Source of the DNA: Amycolatopsis mongoliensis
Lineage (GTDB): Bacteria > Actinomycetota > Actinomycetes > Mycobacteriales > Pseudonocardiaceae
Assembly (NCBI RefSeq): GCF_030285665.1
Contig: NZ_CP127295.1
Location: 4,650,001-4,714,000, forward strand
Length of the DNA: 64,000 bases
Reading direction: 5' to 3'
The translations under genes were made by a program, and so were the position numbers. Position 1 is the stretch's first letter. Every line of letters starts with the position of its first letter. The notes beneath the pieces were generated by a model. That model was given only the letters and a program-made list of their open reading frames with translations. It had not been told where the DNA came from and searched no databases. Below are positions 1 to 8,245 of the stretch, one piece after another.

Positions 1-295
1 ACCCCGTGACGTGGCGCTCGCGGCGCAGCCACACCGTCGGGTCGGGGCCTGGGCCGCCGAGCGGGCGCAGCAGCCCGGTGAACCGCGCGCGGTCGGCGCC
101 CGGCTCGTCGCTCCCGATGGGCTCCGGCTCGTGGCCGTCGACCGTCACCACGGCTTCGCTGAGCAGCCGGAGATCTCCGTGAAGGAGGCCCTGCGTCCCG
201 CCGCCGCGGATCTGCCCGTCGCGGCCGGACAGGACGACGGTCGGGGCGTGCAGGGCGATCGCGAGGTCGTGGAGCAGGGGCTGGAGGTCGGCCAT
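1..295 (-). CDS. Glycogen-debranching-type protein, N-terminal part (cut by window edge)
   Basis: This minus-strand reading frame opens at ATG 293-295 and runs off the window with no stop, so only about 98 residues are visible. They read like the N-terminal domain of the actinobacterial glycogen debranching / amylo-alpha-1,6-glucosidase family: a short LLHDLAIALHAPTVVLSG lead, then GLLHGDLRLLSEAVVTVDG, the analogue of the family's 'G(L/V)-hxD-R-hLSR' strand. The protein would be a cytoplasmic glycoside hydrolase of the alpha/alpha barrel type, but the catalytic part lies outside the window. It is divergent from the LacI gene and shares its control region, so it probably acts on the sugar brought in by the neighbouring importer. 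The predicted transcript start falls practically at the ATG, so it may be leaderless. Confidence 0.6.
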   Translation of the reverse strand, partial: MADLQPLLHDLAIALHAPTVVLSGRDGQIRGGGTQGLLHGDLRLLSEAVVTVDGHEPEPIGSDEPGADRARFTGLLRPLGGPGPDPTVWLRRERHVTG

Positions 296-302
296 GACTA
301 TG

Positions 303-331
303 ATTGGATCGATCAAAACACAGAATGTCAA
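303..331 (-). promoter_or_regulatory. Predicted promoter and LacI-type operator for the debranching-type gene
   Basis: On the minus strand TTGACA (331-326), a 17-base spacer and TCCAAT (308-303) form a good -35/-10 pair. The start point would be near 296, next to the ATG at 295, giving a leaderless message. The near-palindrome TTGGATCGATCAAA (304-317, one mismatched pair, ATCGAT centre) covers the -10 box and is a likely repressor site. Confidence 0.5.
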
Positions 332-345
332 CTGCATTCGTGGTC

Positions 346-395
346 TTGACAGCTCAGCGCCACGGGTTCAGAGTTGCCGCCAGTTGAACGTTCAA
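346..395 (+). promoter_or_regulatory. Predicted promoter and LacI operator of the sugar operon
   Basis: TTGACA (346-351), 17 bases, then CAGAGT (369-374) is a plausible promoter for the LacI gene. The perfect 12-base palindrome TTGAACGTTCAA (384-395) lies just after the expected start and has the central CG typical of LacI/PurR/CcpA operators. The arrangement predicts autoregulation and control of the downstream importer if transcription continues. Confidence 0.55.
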
Positions 396-407
396 AACGG
401 AGGCGAA

Positions 408-1439
408 ATGGGACGGCCCACGCTGAACTCGGTGGCCGAAGCGGCCGCGGTGTCGCGCCAGACCGTGTCCAACGTGATCAACTCGCCCGAGGTGGTCAGC
501 CCGGAGACGCGGGAGCGCGTCCAGGCCGCCATCGAGAAGCTGGGCTACCGCCCGAACACCGCGGCCCGGCAGATGCGCACCACGCGGTCGCAGATCATCG
601 GGCTGTGCATCCCGCCGTCGGGCAACGGCGTCAGCGGCGTCGTGCTCGACCAGTTCCTGCACTCGCTCACCGCGACGGCCGAGCGCTACGACCACCGGAT
701 CATGCTCTTCACCGCGGCCGACGACGAAGCCGAGACCCGCGCCTACGCCGACCTCATCGCCTCCGTCGGGATCGACGGCTTCGTGCTGACCAGCACCCAC
801 CACGACGACCTGCGCACCCGCTGGCTGCTCGAGCGCGAGCTGCCGTTCGTGTCGTTCGGCCGGCCCTGGGGTGTAGAGGACACGCACCCGTGGGTCGACG
901 TCGACGGCGCGGCGGGAACCCGGCTGGCCACGGATCACCTCGTGCGCCAGGGGCACCGCCGGATCGCGTTCGTGGGCTGGCCGGAGGGCTCGGGCAGCGG
1001 CGACGACCGCCGCGCGGGCTGGGCGGCGGGGCTGGCCGCGGCCGGTCTCGGCGCAGGTCCGCAGGTCGCGGTGTTCGACGGGGTGGAGGGCGGCCGCTCG
1101 GCCGCGGCCCGGCTGCTGGACGCCGGCGGGCCGGCCGGGGACCCGTTCCTGCCCGGCACCGGCGCGCCCACCGCGTTCGTCTGCGCCAGCGACTCGCTCG
1201 CCCTCGGCGTCACCGCCGAACTGCGCGATCGCGGCATCCGCCCCGGCGCCGACGCCGCCGTCATCGGCTTCGACGACACCCCCACCGCCTCCGTGCTCGG
1301 CCTGAGCAGCGTCGCGCAGCCGATCGCCGATGTCGCCGCCGAGTGCGTCCGGCAGCTGCGCGGGATCCTGCGCGGCGAAGCCCCCGCCGAACCCGCGACC
1401 ACCCTCTTCACCCCGCACCTCGTGCTGCGCACGACCTGA
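408..1439 (+). CDS. LacI-family transcriptional regulator
   Basis: A 343-residue LacI/GalR repressor. The N-terminal helix-turn-helix is clear (LNSVAEAAAVSRQTVSNVIN, residues about 5-25), followed by the hinge (RPNTAARQMRT) and a periplasmic-binding-protein-like sensor domain ending in the usual VIGFDDTP motif. The start ATG at 408 was chosen because GGAGG lies 5-8 bases upstream and the helix-turn-helix begins a few residues in; the frame is open further upstream but crosses the operator. It precedes the ABC importer on the same strand and faces the debranching-type gene, so it is the probable local sugar-responsive repressor. The ligand cannot be named from sequence. Confidence 0.9.
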   Translation: MGRPTLNSVAEAAAVSRQTVSNVINSPEVVSPETRERVQAAIEKLGYRPNTAARQMRTTRSQIIGLCIPPSGNGVSGVVLDQFLHSLTATAERYDHRIMLFTAADDEAETRAYADLIASVGIDGFVLTSTHHDDLRTRWLLERELPFVSFGRPWGVEDTHPWVDVDGAAGTRLATDHLVRQGHRRIAFVGWPEGSGSGDDRRAGWAAGLAAAGLGAGPQVAVFDGVEGGRSAAARLLDAGGPAGDPFLPGTGAPTAFVCASDSLALGVTAELRDRGIRPGADAAVIGFDDTPTASVLGLSSVAQPIADVAAECVRQLRGILRGEAPAEPATTLFTPHLVLRTT

Positions 1440-1471
1440 ACCCGCAGTCCCCGCGCGATCAAGGAGGATCG

Positions 1472-2707
1472 ATGCTTCCCCGCCGAACTGTGGCCGCCTT
1501 CGCGGCGGCCGGCCTGCTGCTCCCGCTTTCCGCCTGCGGCAGTGGCTTCGACGACTCGGCCCGGCCCGCGACCCAGCAGGCCGGGCCCGCCACGCTCAAG
1601 GTGATGATCGCCGCGAGCGGCGGCGCCGAGCTCAAGGCGATGCAGGACGCCGCCGCGGCCTGGAGCTCCGCCGGCGGTGGCTCTAAGGCCGAGGTCGTGA
1701 GCGCCAACGACCTCCCGCAGCAGCTGAGCCAGGGCTTCGCCGCGGGCAGCCCGCCGGACGTCTTCGCCGTGGACGCCACCAAGTTCGAGGGCTACGCCGC
1801 CGAGATGCTCCCGTACGGGGACGCGCTGTCCTACAAGGACGACATCTATCCGACGCTGAGGAAGACCTTCACCCGGGACGGCAAGCTGTACTGCGCCCCC
1901 AAGGACTTCTCGACGCTGGCGCTGGCGATCAACACCGACGACTGGACGGCGGCCGGGCTCACCGACAACGACGTCCCGAAGACGTGGGACCAGCTGAAGA
2001 CCGTCGCGCAGAAGCTGACCACCGGCGGCCGTACGGGGCTGGTCTTCAACGACACCCGCGACCGGATCGGCGCGTTCCTGGTGCAGGCCGGCGGCTGGGC
2101 GGTCGACGCCGACCAGAAGAAGGCCACCGCGGACACCCCGCAGAACCTCCAGGCCCTGACCTACGTCCGCGACCTCCTCGCTTCCGGCACCGCGAAGTAC
2201 CCGAAGCAGATCGGGGCCGGCGACTCCAGCGAGGCGTTCGGCCAGCACAAGGCGTCGCTGAGCATCGACGGCAACTGGCTGGTCGGCGGTATGAAGAAGG
2301 ACTACCCGAACGTCAAGTACCGCGTCGTCGCGCTGCCCGCCGGTCCGGCCGGGCCCGGGACGCTGTCGTTCACGCAGTGCTGGGGCATCGCGGCCAAGAG
2401 CAAGTTCCAGGAGCAGGCCAAGCAGCTCGTCGACTCGTTCATGCAGCCGCAGCAGCAGCTCGCGTTCGCCGAGGCGTTCGGCGTGATCCCGTCGCGGCAG
2501 TCCGTGCGAGCGCAGTACGAGCAGAAGTTCCCGGCCCAGTCGGCGTTCGTCGCCGGCGCCGACCACGCGCACGGCCCGGTGACCCTGGGCAAGATGGACC
2601 CGGTGCTGACCGACTTCGACGCCCAGCTGCAGCAGCTGCCGGGCGCCGACCCGAAGCGGATCCTGCAGCAGCTGCAGCAGAACACCGCGGCCGCGCTGGG
2701 GCAGTGA
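1472..2707 (+). CDS. Sugar ABC transporter substrate-binding lipoprotein
   Basis: A 411-residue extracellular solute-binding protein of family 1 (CUT1 sugar importers). It has a lipoprotein signal: RR near the N-terminus, a hydrophobic stretch and the lipobox LSAC with the lipidated Cys at residue 22. The mature part carries family features such as SPPDVFAVD and PKTWDQL. A strong AAGGAGG lies 6 bases before the ATG. It should be tethered outside the membrane and hand an oligosaccharide or glycoside to the two permeases that follow at once. Together with the LacI gene and the debranching-type enzyme this suggests an alpha-glucan or maltodextrin-like substrate, but that is inference. Confidence 0.88.
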   Translation: MLPRRTVAAFAAAGLLLPLSACGSGFDDSARPATQQAGPATLKVMIAASGGAELKAMQDAAAAWSSAGGGSKAEVVSANDLPQQLSQGFAAGSPPDVFAVDATKFEGYAAEMLPYGDALSYKDDIYPTLRKTFTRDGKLYCAPKDFSTLALAINTDDWTAAGLTDNDVPKTWDQLKTVAQKLTTGGRTGLVFNDTRDRIGAFLVQAGGWAVDADQKKATADTPQNLQALTYVRDLLASGTAKYPKQIGAGDSSEAFGQHKASLSIDGNWLVGGMKKDYPNVKYRVVALPAGPAGPGTLSFTQCWGIAAKSKFQEQAKQLVDSFMQPQQQLAFAEAFGVIPSRQSVRAQYEQKFPAQSAFVAGADHAHGPVTLGKMDPVLTDFDAQLQQLPGADPKRILQQLQQNTAAALGQ

Positions 2708-2711
2708 CGCC

Positions 2712-3776
2712 ATGGGCACGCTGCTCACCGAGCCGGTGGCCCCGGGTACCGCACCCCTGCGCGGCACCCGGGGCCGCCGCCCCCTCCGGCGCGACGGCCG
2801 GGCCGGCTGGCTGTTCCTCGCCCCGACGCTGATCGTGCTCGGCCTGTTCATGGTGCTGCCGATCCTGATGGCGCTCTGGGTGAGCGTCAGCGACTGGACC
2901 GGCAACGGCAGCCCGTTCTCCTCGCGGGTGAACTCCGTCGGCGGGGACAACTACGCCGCCCTGCTCACCGAACCCGGGCTGACCCGGCAGAACTTCGCCA
3001 CCAGCGTCCGGAACAACGGCTACTTCGTGCTCTTCGTGGTGCCGCTGCAGACGGCGTTCGCGTTGTTCCTCGCGCTGGTCCTGCACCAGAAGAAGCTGAA
3101 GGGCCGCCAGTTCTTCCGGACCGCGTTCTACTTCCCGACGGTGACCAGCTCGGTCGCGATCTCCGTGGTGTTCCTGTTCCTCTTCTCCAGCACCGGCACG
3201 GTGAACGCCGCGCTGAAACTGTTCGGAGTGGACGGCCCGAGCTGGTTCGCCGACCCGCGCGGCATCTTCCACCTCGCGCTCGGCGACCCGGCGAACCCGC
3301 CGTCCGCCCTGGTGGGCCACGGTTTCCTCGGGCTGTCCTGGTGGGACTGGCTCTCCGGCCCGAGCGTGGCGATGTGCTCGATCATCGTGCTCGTCGTCTG
3401 GACCTCCACCGGGGGGTTCATGCTGATGTTCTACGCGGCGCTGCAGAACCTGCCGCCGTCCGTCGACGAGGCCGCTCTCATCGACGGCGCCACGGCGTGG
3501 CAGCGCTTCTGGCGCGTCACGCTGCCGCAGCTGCGCCCGACGCTGTTCCTGGTGCTCACCCTCGGCCTGATCGGCACCTGGCAGGTCTTCGACCAGGTGT
3601 ACGTGCTCAGCCGCGGCAACCCCGCCAACACCACGCTCACCCCGGCGTACCTGTCGTACTCGTCGTCGTTCATCGGCCACCAGTGGGGCCAGGGCGCGGC
3701 GATCGCGTTCCTCCTGTTCGTGGTGATCGTGGCCTTCACGCTGGTGCAGCGCTGGGCCCTGCGGGAGCGCCGATGA
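2712..3776 (+). CDS. Sugar ABC transporter permease (MalF-like)
   Basis: A 354-residue membrane protein with about six transmembrane helices and the EAA loop that docks the ATPase: EAALIDGATAWQRFWRVTLP near residue 255. A basic cytoplasmic N-terminal tail of about 30 residues precedes the first helix (GWLFLAPTLIVLGLFMVLP), as in MalF/UgpA-type CUT1 permeases. It starts 4 bases after the binding protein gene and its stop overlaps the next ATG (ATGA), so the two permeases are translationally coupled. No ATP-binding subunit is encoded in the operon; actinomycetes commonly use one shared ATPase (MsiK type) for several such importers. Confidence 0.88.
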   Translation: MGTLLTEPVAPGTAPLRGTRGRRPLRRDGRAGWLFLAPTLIVLGLFMVLPILMALWVSVSDWTGNGSPFSSRVNSVGGDNYAALLTEPGLTRQNFATSVRNNGYFVLFVVPLQTAFALFLALVLHQKKLKGRQFFRTAFYFPTVTSSVAISVVFLFLFSSTGTVNAALKLFGVDGPSWFADPRGIFHLALGDPANPPSALVGHGFLGLSWWDWLSGPSVAMCSIIVLVVWTSTGGFMLMFYAALQNLPPSVDEAALIDGATAWQRFWRVTLPQLRPTLFLVLTLGLIGTWQVFDQVYVLSRGNPANTTLTPAYLSYSSSFIGHQWGQGAAIAFLLFVVIVAFTLVQRWALRERR

Positions 3777-4588
3777 AGCGCCGTTGGCTGGGCTACGCGG
3801 TGCTCGTGCTGGTCGCGGCGCTGTACATCTACCCCTTCCTCATCCAGCTCGCGACGGCGTTCAAGACCGACGCCGACGCCACCGCGAACCCGCTCCTGCC
3901 CTGGCCGCGGGACTGGTCGTTCTCGGTGTTCCGGACGCTCGCCGAGCAGGACTTCCCGCGCTGGGCGGCGAACTCGGTGTTCGTCTCGGTGGCGATCACC
4001 GTCGGGCGGGTCGTGTTCGACTCGCTCGCGGGGTACGCACTGGCCCGGCTGCGCTTCCGCGGCCGTCGCGCGGTCTTCGGCGCCGTCCTGGCGGTCATCG
4101 CCGTTCCGAGCGTGGTGCTGCTGATCCCGAAGTTCCTGGTGCTGAACCAGCTCGGCATGTACGACAGCTACGCGGGGATGATCGTCCCGCTGCTCGTCGA
4201 CGGCGCCGGCGTGTTCATCATGAAGCAGTTCTTCGAGACCGTGCCGGTGAGCGTGGAGGAGGCCGCGCGCATCGACGGCGCCGGCCCGCTGCGCACGTTC
4301 TGGTCGGTGGTGCTGCCGATGTCGAAACCCGCGCTGATCACCGTGACCATCCTGTCGTTCCAGGGATCCTGGAACGAGCTGCCGCACTTCATCGTGTCGC
4401 GGCAGGACCCGGCGCTGAACACGCTGACCTCCGGGGTGGCGACGCTGGTGTCCGGCCAGCTCGGCCAGGGCAACCAGTTCCCGCTGAAGCTCGCCGCGGC
4501 GCTGCTGATGACGGTGCCGGTGGCGGTGGTGTACTTCGTGTTCTCGCGCCGGTTCACCCAGGGCACCTACGAAGGAGCCGACAAGTAG
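3773..4588 (+). CDS. Sugar ABC transporter permease (MalG-like)
   Basis: A 271-residue second permease of the CUT1 importer, starting inside the stop of the first (ATGA at 3773). It shows a short N-terminus, six predicted helices and the EAA motif EEAARIDGAGPLRTFWSVVL around residue 160. It pairs with the upstream permease to form the membrane channel. The operon ends here: the TAG stop directly abuts the long palindrome at 4589, which separates it from the convergent LLM flavoprotein gene. Confidence 0.88.
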   Translation: MKRRWLGYAVLVLVAALYIYPFLIQLATAFKTDADATANPLLPWPRDWSFSVFRTLAEQDFPRWAANSVFVSVAITVGRVVFDSLAGYALARLRFRGRRAVFGAVLAVIAVPSVVLLIPKFLVLNQLGMYDSYAGMIVPLLVDGAGVFIMKQFFETVPVSVEEAARIDGAGPLRTFWSVVLPMSKPALITVTILSFQGSWNELPHFIVSRQDPALNTLTSGVATLVSGQLGQGNQFPLKLAAALLMTVPVAVVYFVFSRRFTQGTYEGADK

Positions 4589-4636
4589 GGTCGTGAGTGA
4601 GAAACAGTGTTCTAACCCTGTTTCTCACTCACGACC
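4589..4636. terminator. Bidirectional terminator palindrome (TCGTGAGTG family)
   Basis: Perfect 19-base arms (4589-4607 and 4618-4636) include GTCGTGAGTGAGAAACAG and its complement around a ten-base loop containing GTTCTAAC. It sits between convergent genes. The stop codon of the minus-strand LLM gene (TGA, 4631-4629) lies inside the right arm. Related palindromes occur at 12173 and 25325. Confidence 0.75.
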
Positions 4637-5495
4637 AGCTGCGGATCAGCTCGTCGGCGACCCACCGCACGACGCCGTCAGGGTACGGGTTCGCCAGGCC
4701 GAGGACGATGTGCCCGAACCCGGCGCCGGCGGCCTCGGCGATCTTTTCCTTCGTGAGCGCGGGCTTGTCGTAGTCGACCGGCAGGAAGATCGAGCGGGTG
4801 ATCTCCTGGGGGTCGCGGCCGATTTCGGCGCAGTACCGGTCGAGCAGCCTGCTGCGGGCGGCGAGGTCCTCGATGTCGCCGCCGCCGGGGATGTTCCACA
4901 GGTCGGCGTGCTCGGCGACCACGCGCAGCGTCGCGCTCGCCCGGCCGCCGATCATGATCGGCGGGTGCGGGCGCTGCACCGGCTTGGGGTTGCCGAACGC
5001 CCCTTTCAGCTCGACGTGCTCGCCTTCGAAGTCGAACGGCTCATCTTCCGTCCACAAGCGACGGATCACCGTGCAGGCCTCGGCGAGCGCGGCGACGGCG
5101 TCGTCCTGGGAGTGGTAGGGCAGGCCGTGACCGTCGTACTCCCGGCGGGCCAGCGGGTGGCTCGGGCGCGAGCCGGCGCCGATGCCGAAGTCGAGGCGCC
5201 CGCCCGACACGATGTCGACGGTCGTCGCGATCTTCGCCAGCATCGCGGGCGGCCGGAAGCGGTTGCTGGTGACGAGCAGGCCGAGGCGCATCCGCCGCGT
5301 CTGCGCGGCCAGCGCCGCGAGCAGCGTCCAGCCTTCGAAGATCGGGCCGTCCGGGTCGCCGCCGATCGGCATGAGGTGGTCGAACAGCCACGCGTGCTCG
5401 ATCTCCGGGACGGTGTCGGCTTCGCGCCAGACCCGCAGGATCTCGTCGTAGCCGACGTTCATCGGCGCGGTCAGGATGCCGAAACTGGGGGTCAT
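4629..5495 (-). CDS. LLM-class F420/FMN-dependent oxidoreductase
   Basis: A 288-residue luciferase-like monooxygenase-fold protein. The sequence follows the family closely: GILTAPMNVGYDEILRV at the start, WLFDHLMPIGG, RLGLLVTSNRFRPPAMLAKI, SGGRLDFGIGAGSRPSHP, and PHPPIMIGGRASATLRVV. In actinomycetes such proteins usually bind F420 or FMN and oxidise or reduce small organic compounds; the substrate here is unknown. GGAGG lies 7 bases before the ATG, and the gene overlaps the upstream aldo/keto reductase stop by ATGA, so the two are co-expressed. Its own stop falls in the terminator palindrome. Confidence 0.85.
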   Translation of the reverse strand: MTPSFGILTAPMNVGYDEILRVWREADTVPEIEHAWLFDHLMPIGGDPDGPIFEGWTLLAALAAQTRRMRLGLLVTSNRFRPPAMLAKIATTVDIVSGGRLDFGIGAGSRPSHPLARREYDGHGLPYHSQDDAVAALAEACTVIRRLWTEDEPFDFEGEHVELKGAFGNPKPVQRPHPPIMIGGRASATLRVVAEHADLWNIPGGGDIEDLAARSRLLDRYCAEIGRDPQEITRSIFLPVDYDKPALTKEKIAEAAGAGFGHIVLGLANPYPDGVVRWVADELIRSWS

Positions 5496-6514
5496 CAACG
5501 CCTCCGGAGGGACGGGTCGAGCAGGGCGGGCGGGGTGTCGAGCTTCTCGTGCGCGGCCAGGTCGACGCCAGGAGCGACGACGGCGTCGATCTCGTCGAGC
5601 ACGTCGGCGGGCAGCACCGTGTCGGCGGCCGCCAGCTGCGACTCGAGGTGGCCGAGCGTGCGGGGGCCGATGAGCGCGCTGGTCACGGCCGGGTGCGCGG
5701 TCACGAAGCCGAGCGCCAGCTGGATCAGCGAAAGGGCCGCCTGGTCGGCGAGCTTGGCGAGCTTCTCGACGGCGTCGAGGCGGGCGCGGTTGGCGGGGTC
5801 GGTGAGGTCGAAGCGCTGCGGCAGGACCTGCGAACGGTTGGTCGTGATCTCCCGGCCGGCGCGGACCGCGCCCGACAGCCAGCCGGAGGCCAGCGGACTC
5901 CAGGCCAGCACGCCGAGGCCGTACTCCTGCGTCACGGGCAGGACGTGGGTCTCGACGCCGCGTTGCAGGATCGAGTAGCTGGGCTGCTCGGTGACGTACC
6001 GGCCCAGGTGGTTTTCCCGCGCGGCCCACTGGGCCTGCACGATCCGGTAGGCCGGGAACGTCGACGAGCCGAAGTAGCGGATCTTGCCCGCGCGCTGCAG
6101 GTCGGTCAGCGCGGAAAGCGTTTCCTCGTCGCTCGTGGCGGGGTCCCAGCGGTGGACCTGGTAGAGGTCGACGTGGTCGACGTCCAAGCGCCGCAGGCTG
6201 TCGTCGAGCGCCCGGACCAGCCAGCGGCGCGAGCTGCCCCGGTGGTTGCGCTCGTCGCCCATCGGCATGGTCGCCTTTGTGGCCAGGACGAGGTCGTCGC
6301 GGCGGCCGGCGATGGCCTTGCCGACCATCTCCTCGGACTCGCCCCGGCCGTACATGTCGGCGGTGTCGACGAGGTTGACCCCGCCTTCGAGTGCGGCGTC
6401 GACGATGGCGGTGGCCTCGTCCTGGGTGGTGCGCCCGATCGCGCCGAAGTTCATCGCGCCGAGCGCGAGGGAGCTGACCTGGACGCCGGTGCGGCCCAGG
6501 GTGCGGTACTGCAT
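5495..6514 (-). CDS. Aldo/keto reductase
   Basis: A 339-residue NAD(P)H-dependent aldo/keto reductase with a (beta/alpha)8 barrel. The catalytic tetrad is visible: Asp50 and Tyr55 in DTADMYGRG, Lys80 in LATKA and His121 in YQVHRWD. It most resembles the YdhF/Tas-like group that acts on small carbonyl compounds. GGAGG precedes the ATG. It is the first gene of a two-gene unit with the LLM flavoprotein and is divergent from a TetR gene, with a double palindrome between them. The TetR protein is therefore the likely repressor of this redox pair. Confidence 0.88.
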   Translation of the reverse strand: MQYRTLGRTGVQVSSLALGAMNFGAIGRTTQDEATAIVDAALEGGVNLVDTADMYGRGESEEMVGKAIAGRRDDLVLATKATMPMGDERNHRGSSRRWLVRALDDSLRRLDVDHVDLYQVHRWDPATSDEETLSALTDLQRAGKIRYFGSSTFPAYRIVQAQWAARENHLGRYVTEQPSYSILQRGVETHVLPVTQEYGLGVLAWSPLASGWLSGAVRAGREITTNRSQVLPQRFDLTDPANRARLDAVEKLAKLADQAALSLIQLALGFVTAHPAVTSALIGPRTLGHLESQLAAADTVLPADVLDEIDAVVAPGVDLAAHEKLDTPPALLDPSLRRR

Positions 6515-6543
6515 TTCGGTGGCCTCCGTGACAAGATGGCAAG

Positions 6544-6582
6544 CGGAACATTGCTCCGCTAACGATACGGAGCAATGTTCCG
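6544..6582. promoter_or_regulatory. Double operator between aldo/keto reductase and TetR genes
   Basis: CGGAACATTGCTCCG (6544-6558) and its exact complement (6568-6582) flank CTAACGATA. Each half is also a quasi-palindrome by itself (GGA.CA.TG.TCC). Two dyad sites in the space between divergent genes are typical of TetR operators bound by two dimers. Confidence 0.6.
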
Positions 6583-6604
6583 TTTAGCAACCCCGGGAGG
6601 TGTG

Positions 6605-7141
6605 ATGGGCAAGCCCAAGCGAGCCGACGCGCAGCGCAACGAGAAGGCGCTCCTCGACGCGGCGGCCGCGGTCTTCGTCGCGTCGGGCGTGGACGCGCCG
6701 GTGCGCGACATCGCGGCGAAGGCCGGCGTCGGGATGGGCACGATCTACCGCCACTTCCCGACGCGGGCGGACCTGATCATCGCCGTCTACCGGCACCAGG
6801 TGGAGGCCTGCGCCGAGGCGGGGCCCGCGTTGCTGGCGGCTTCGGACTCCCCGCACGCGGCGCTGGCCCAGTGGATCGACCTGTTCGTCGACTTCCTGGT
6901 GACCAAGCACGGGCTGGCCGGTGTCCTGCAGGGCGACGGCTTCGACACGCTGCACGCGTACTTCCTGGAGCGGCTCGTCCCGGTGTGCGCGCAGCTGCTC
7001 GAAGCGGCCGGGCTGACCGCGCGGGTGCGTCCCCTCGAGCTGATGCGCGGGGTGGGCAACCTGTGCATCGGCGCGGAAGACAACCCGGACTACGACGCGC
7101 GCCGCCTGGTGGGGCTGCTCATCGCGGGGCTGCGGGCGTGA
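6605..7141 (+). CDS. TetR-family transcriptional regulator
   Basis: A 178-residue TetR repressor. The helix-turn-helix is AKAGVGMGTIYRHFPTRADLI, preceded by the helix NEKALLDAAAAVFVASGVDAPV. The start ATG at 6605 follows GGGAGG by four bases; a longer frame opening at 6575 would begin inside the operator and is less likely. The C-terminal ligand domain is of the SbtR-like type found in actinomycetes. It overlaps the next gene, a P450, by GTGA, so it is transcribed with it, and it faces the aldo/keto reductase operon across a double palindrome. It likely controls both directions. Confidence 0.85.
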   Translation: MGKPKRADAQRNEKALLDAAAAVFVASGVDAPVRDIAAKAGVGMGTIYRHFPTRADLIIAVYRHQVEACAEAGPALLAASDSPHAALAQWIDLFVDFLVTKHGLAGVLQGDGFDTLHAYFLERLVPVCAQLLEAAGLTARVRPLELMRGVGNLCIGAEDNPDYDARRLVGLLIAGLRA

Positions 7142-8241
7142 TCGAGCAGCTCACCGCCGATCCGTACCCGCTGCTCGCCCGGCTCCGCGCGACCGAGCCG
7201 GTGGCGTGGCTGCCGGAGCTGGACGGCTGGCTGGTCACGCGGCACGATCTCGCCCTGCGGGTGATGCGCGACGCGGCCGCCTTCACCGTGGACGACCCGC
7301 GCTTCTCGACGGCGCGGGTCGTCGGCCCGTCGATGCTCTCGCTGGACGGCGGCGAGCACACCCGGCACCGGACGCCGTTCGCCCGGCACTTCCGGCCCCG
7401 GGAGATCGAGGACCGGTTCGCCGGGTTCGTCCGCGCCGAATGCGCCCGGCTGGTCGACGGGTTCGCCGCGGCCGGGCGGGCGGAGCTGCGCCGCGCGCTG
7501 GCCGGGCCCCTCTCCGTCGCGGTGGTGGCCGGCGCGCTGGGCCTGGACGACACGGACACGGCGCGGGTACTGGCCTGGTACGACGCGATCGTGTCCACAG
7601 TGGACGACATCTCGGCGGGCCGTCCGCCGGGTTCCCGGGGTGGTGAGGCGTTCGGTGAACTGCGGGCGCACATCGAGGGTGCGGTCGGCCGGCGCTCGCT
7701 GCTGACCGAGGCGGCGGAAACCCTGGCGCTGCCGGAGGTCGTGTCGAACGCGGCGGTGCTGATGTTCGGCGGCATCGAGACGACCGAGGGCATGATCGCC
7801 AACGTCCTGCTGCACCTGCTGCGCGAGCCGGCGCCCCTGGACCGGGCCCTGGTCCCGGCGGCGATCGAAGAGTCGCTGCGGCTCGAACCCGCGGCGGCGG
7901 TGGTCGACCGGTACGCGACCCGCGACGTCTCGCTCGCGGGCGCGTCGATCACCCGGGGCGACCTCGTCACGGTGTCGCTCACCGCCGCCAACCGCGATCC
8001 CGCGGTGTTCCCGGACCCGGACGTCTTCGACCCGCGCCGGCCGAACCTGCGCAGGCAGCTGGCGTTCGCGCACGGCCCGCACTTCTGCCTCGGCGCCGAC
8101 CTCGCCCGGCTGGAGACGCGGATCGCCGTGGAAACCGTGCTCGACCGGTTGCCGGGACTCGCGCTGGCGGAGCCGGCCGCGGCGTCGGGGCTGGTGTTCC
8201 GGAAACCCGCGGCGGTCCACGCGCGGTGGCTGACATCATGA
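7138..8241 (+). CDS. Cytochrome P450
   Basis: A 367-residue soluble bacterial P450, a little shorter than the usual 390-410. Seen motifs: an I-helix GGIETTE (Gly replaces the common Ala-Gly pair), the K-helix ExxR (EESLR) and the heme loop FAHGPHFCLGADLARLE with the heme-ligating Cys at residue 317. The GTG start at 7138 overlaps the TetR stop (GTGA). It would hydroxylate a small lipophilic substrate using an unlinked ferredoxin. Coupling to the TetR gene and nearness to two oxidoreductases suggest a small inducible oxidative detoxification or tailoring unit. Confidence 0.88.
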   Translation: MIEQLTADPYPLLARLRATEPVAWLPELDGWLVTRHDLALRVMRDAAAFTVDDPRFSTARVVGPSMLSLDGGEHTRHRTPFARHFRPREIEDRFAGFVRAECARLVDGFAAAGRAELRRALAGPLSVAVVAGALGLDDTDTARVLAWYDAIVSTVDDISAGRPPGSRGGEAFGELRAHIEGAVGRRSLLTEAAETLALPEVVSNAAVLMFGGIETTEGMIANVLLHLLREPAPLDRALVPAAIEESLRLEPAAAVVDRYATRDVSLAGASITRGDLVTVSLTAANRDPAVFPDPDVFDPRRPNLRRQLAFAHGPHFCLGADLARLETRIAVETVLDRLPGLALAEPAAASGLVFRKPAAVHARWLTS

Positions 8242-8245
8242 CCGC

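Noticed and set aside
374..2707. A 777-codon plus-strand frame covering the LacI gene and the binding protein
   Set aside because: The first part is the LacI gene read in a wrong frame (Arg/Pro/Gly-rich); only the part from ATG 1472 has a signal peptide and family motifs.
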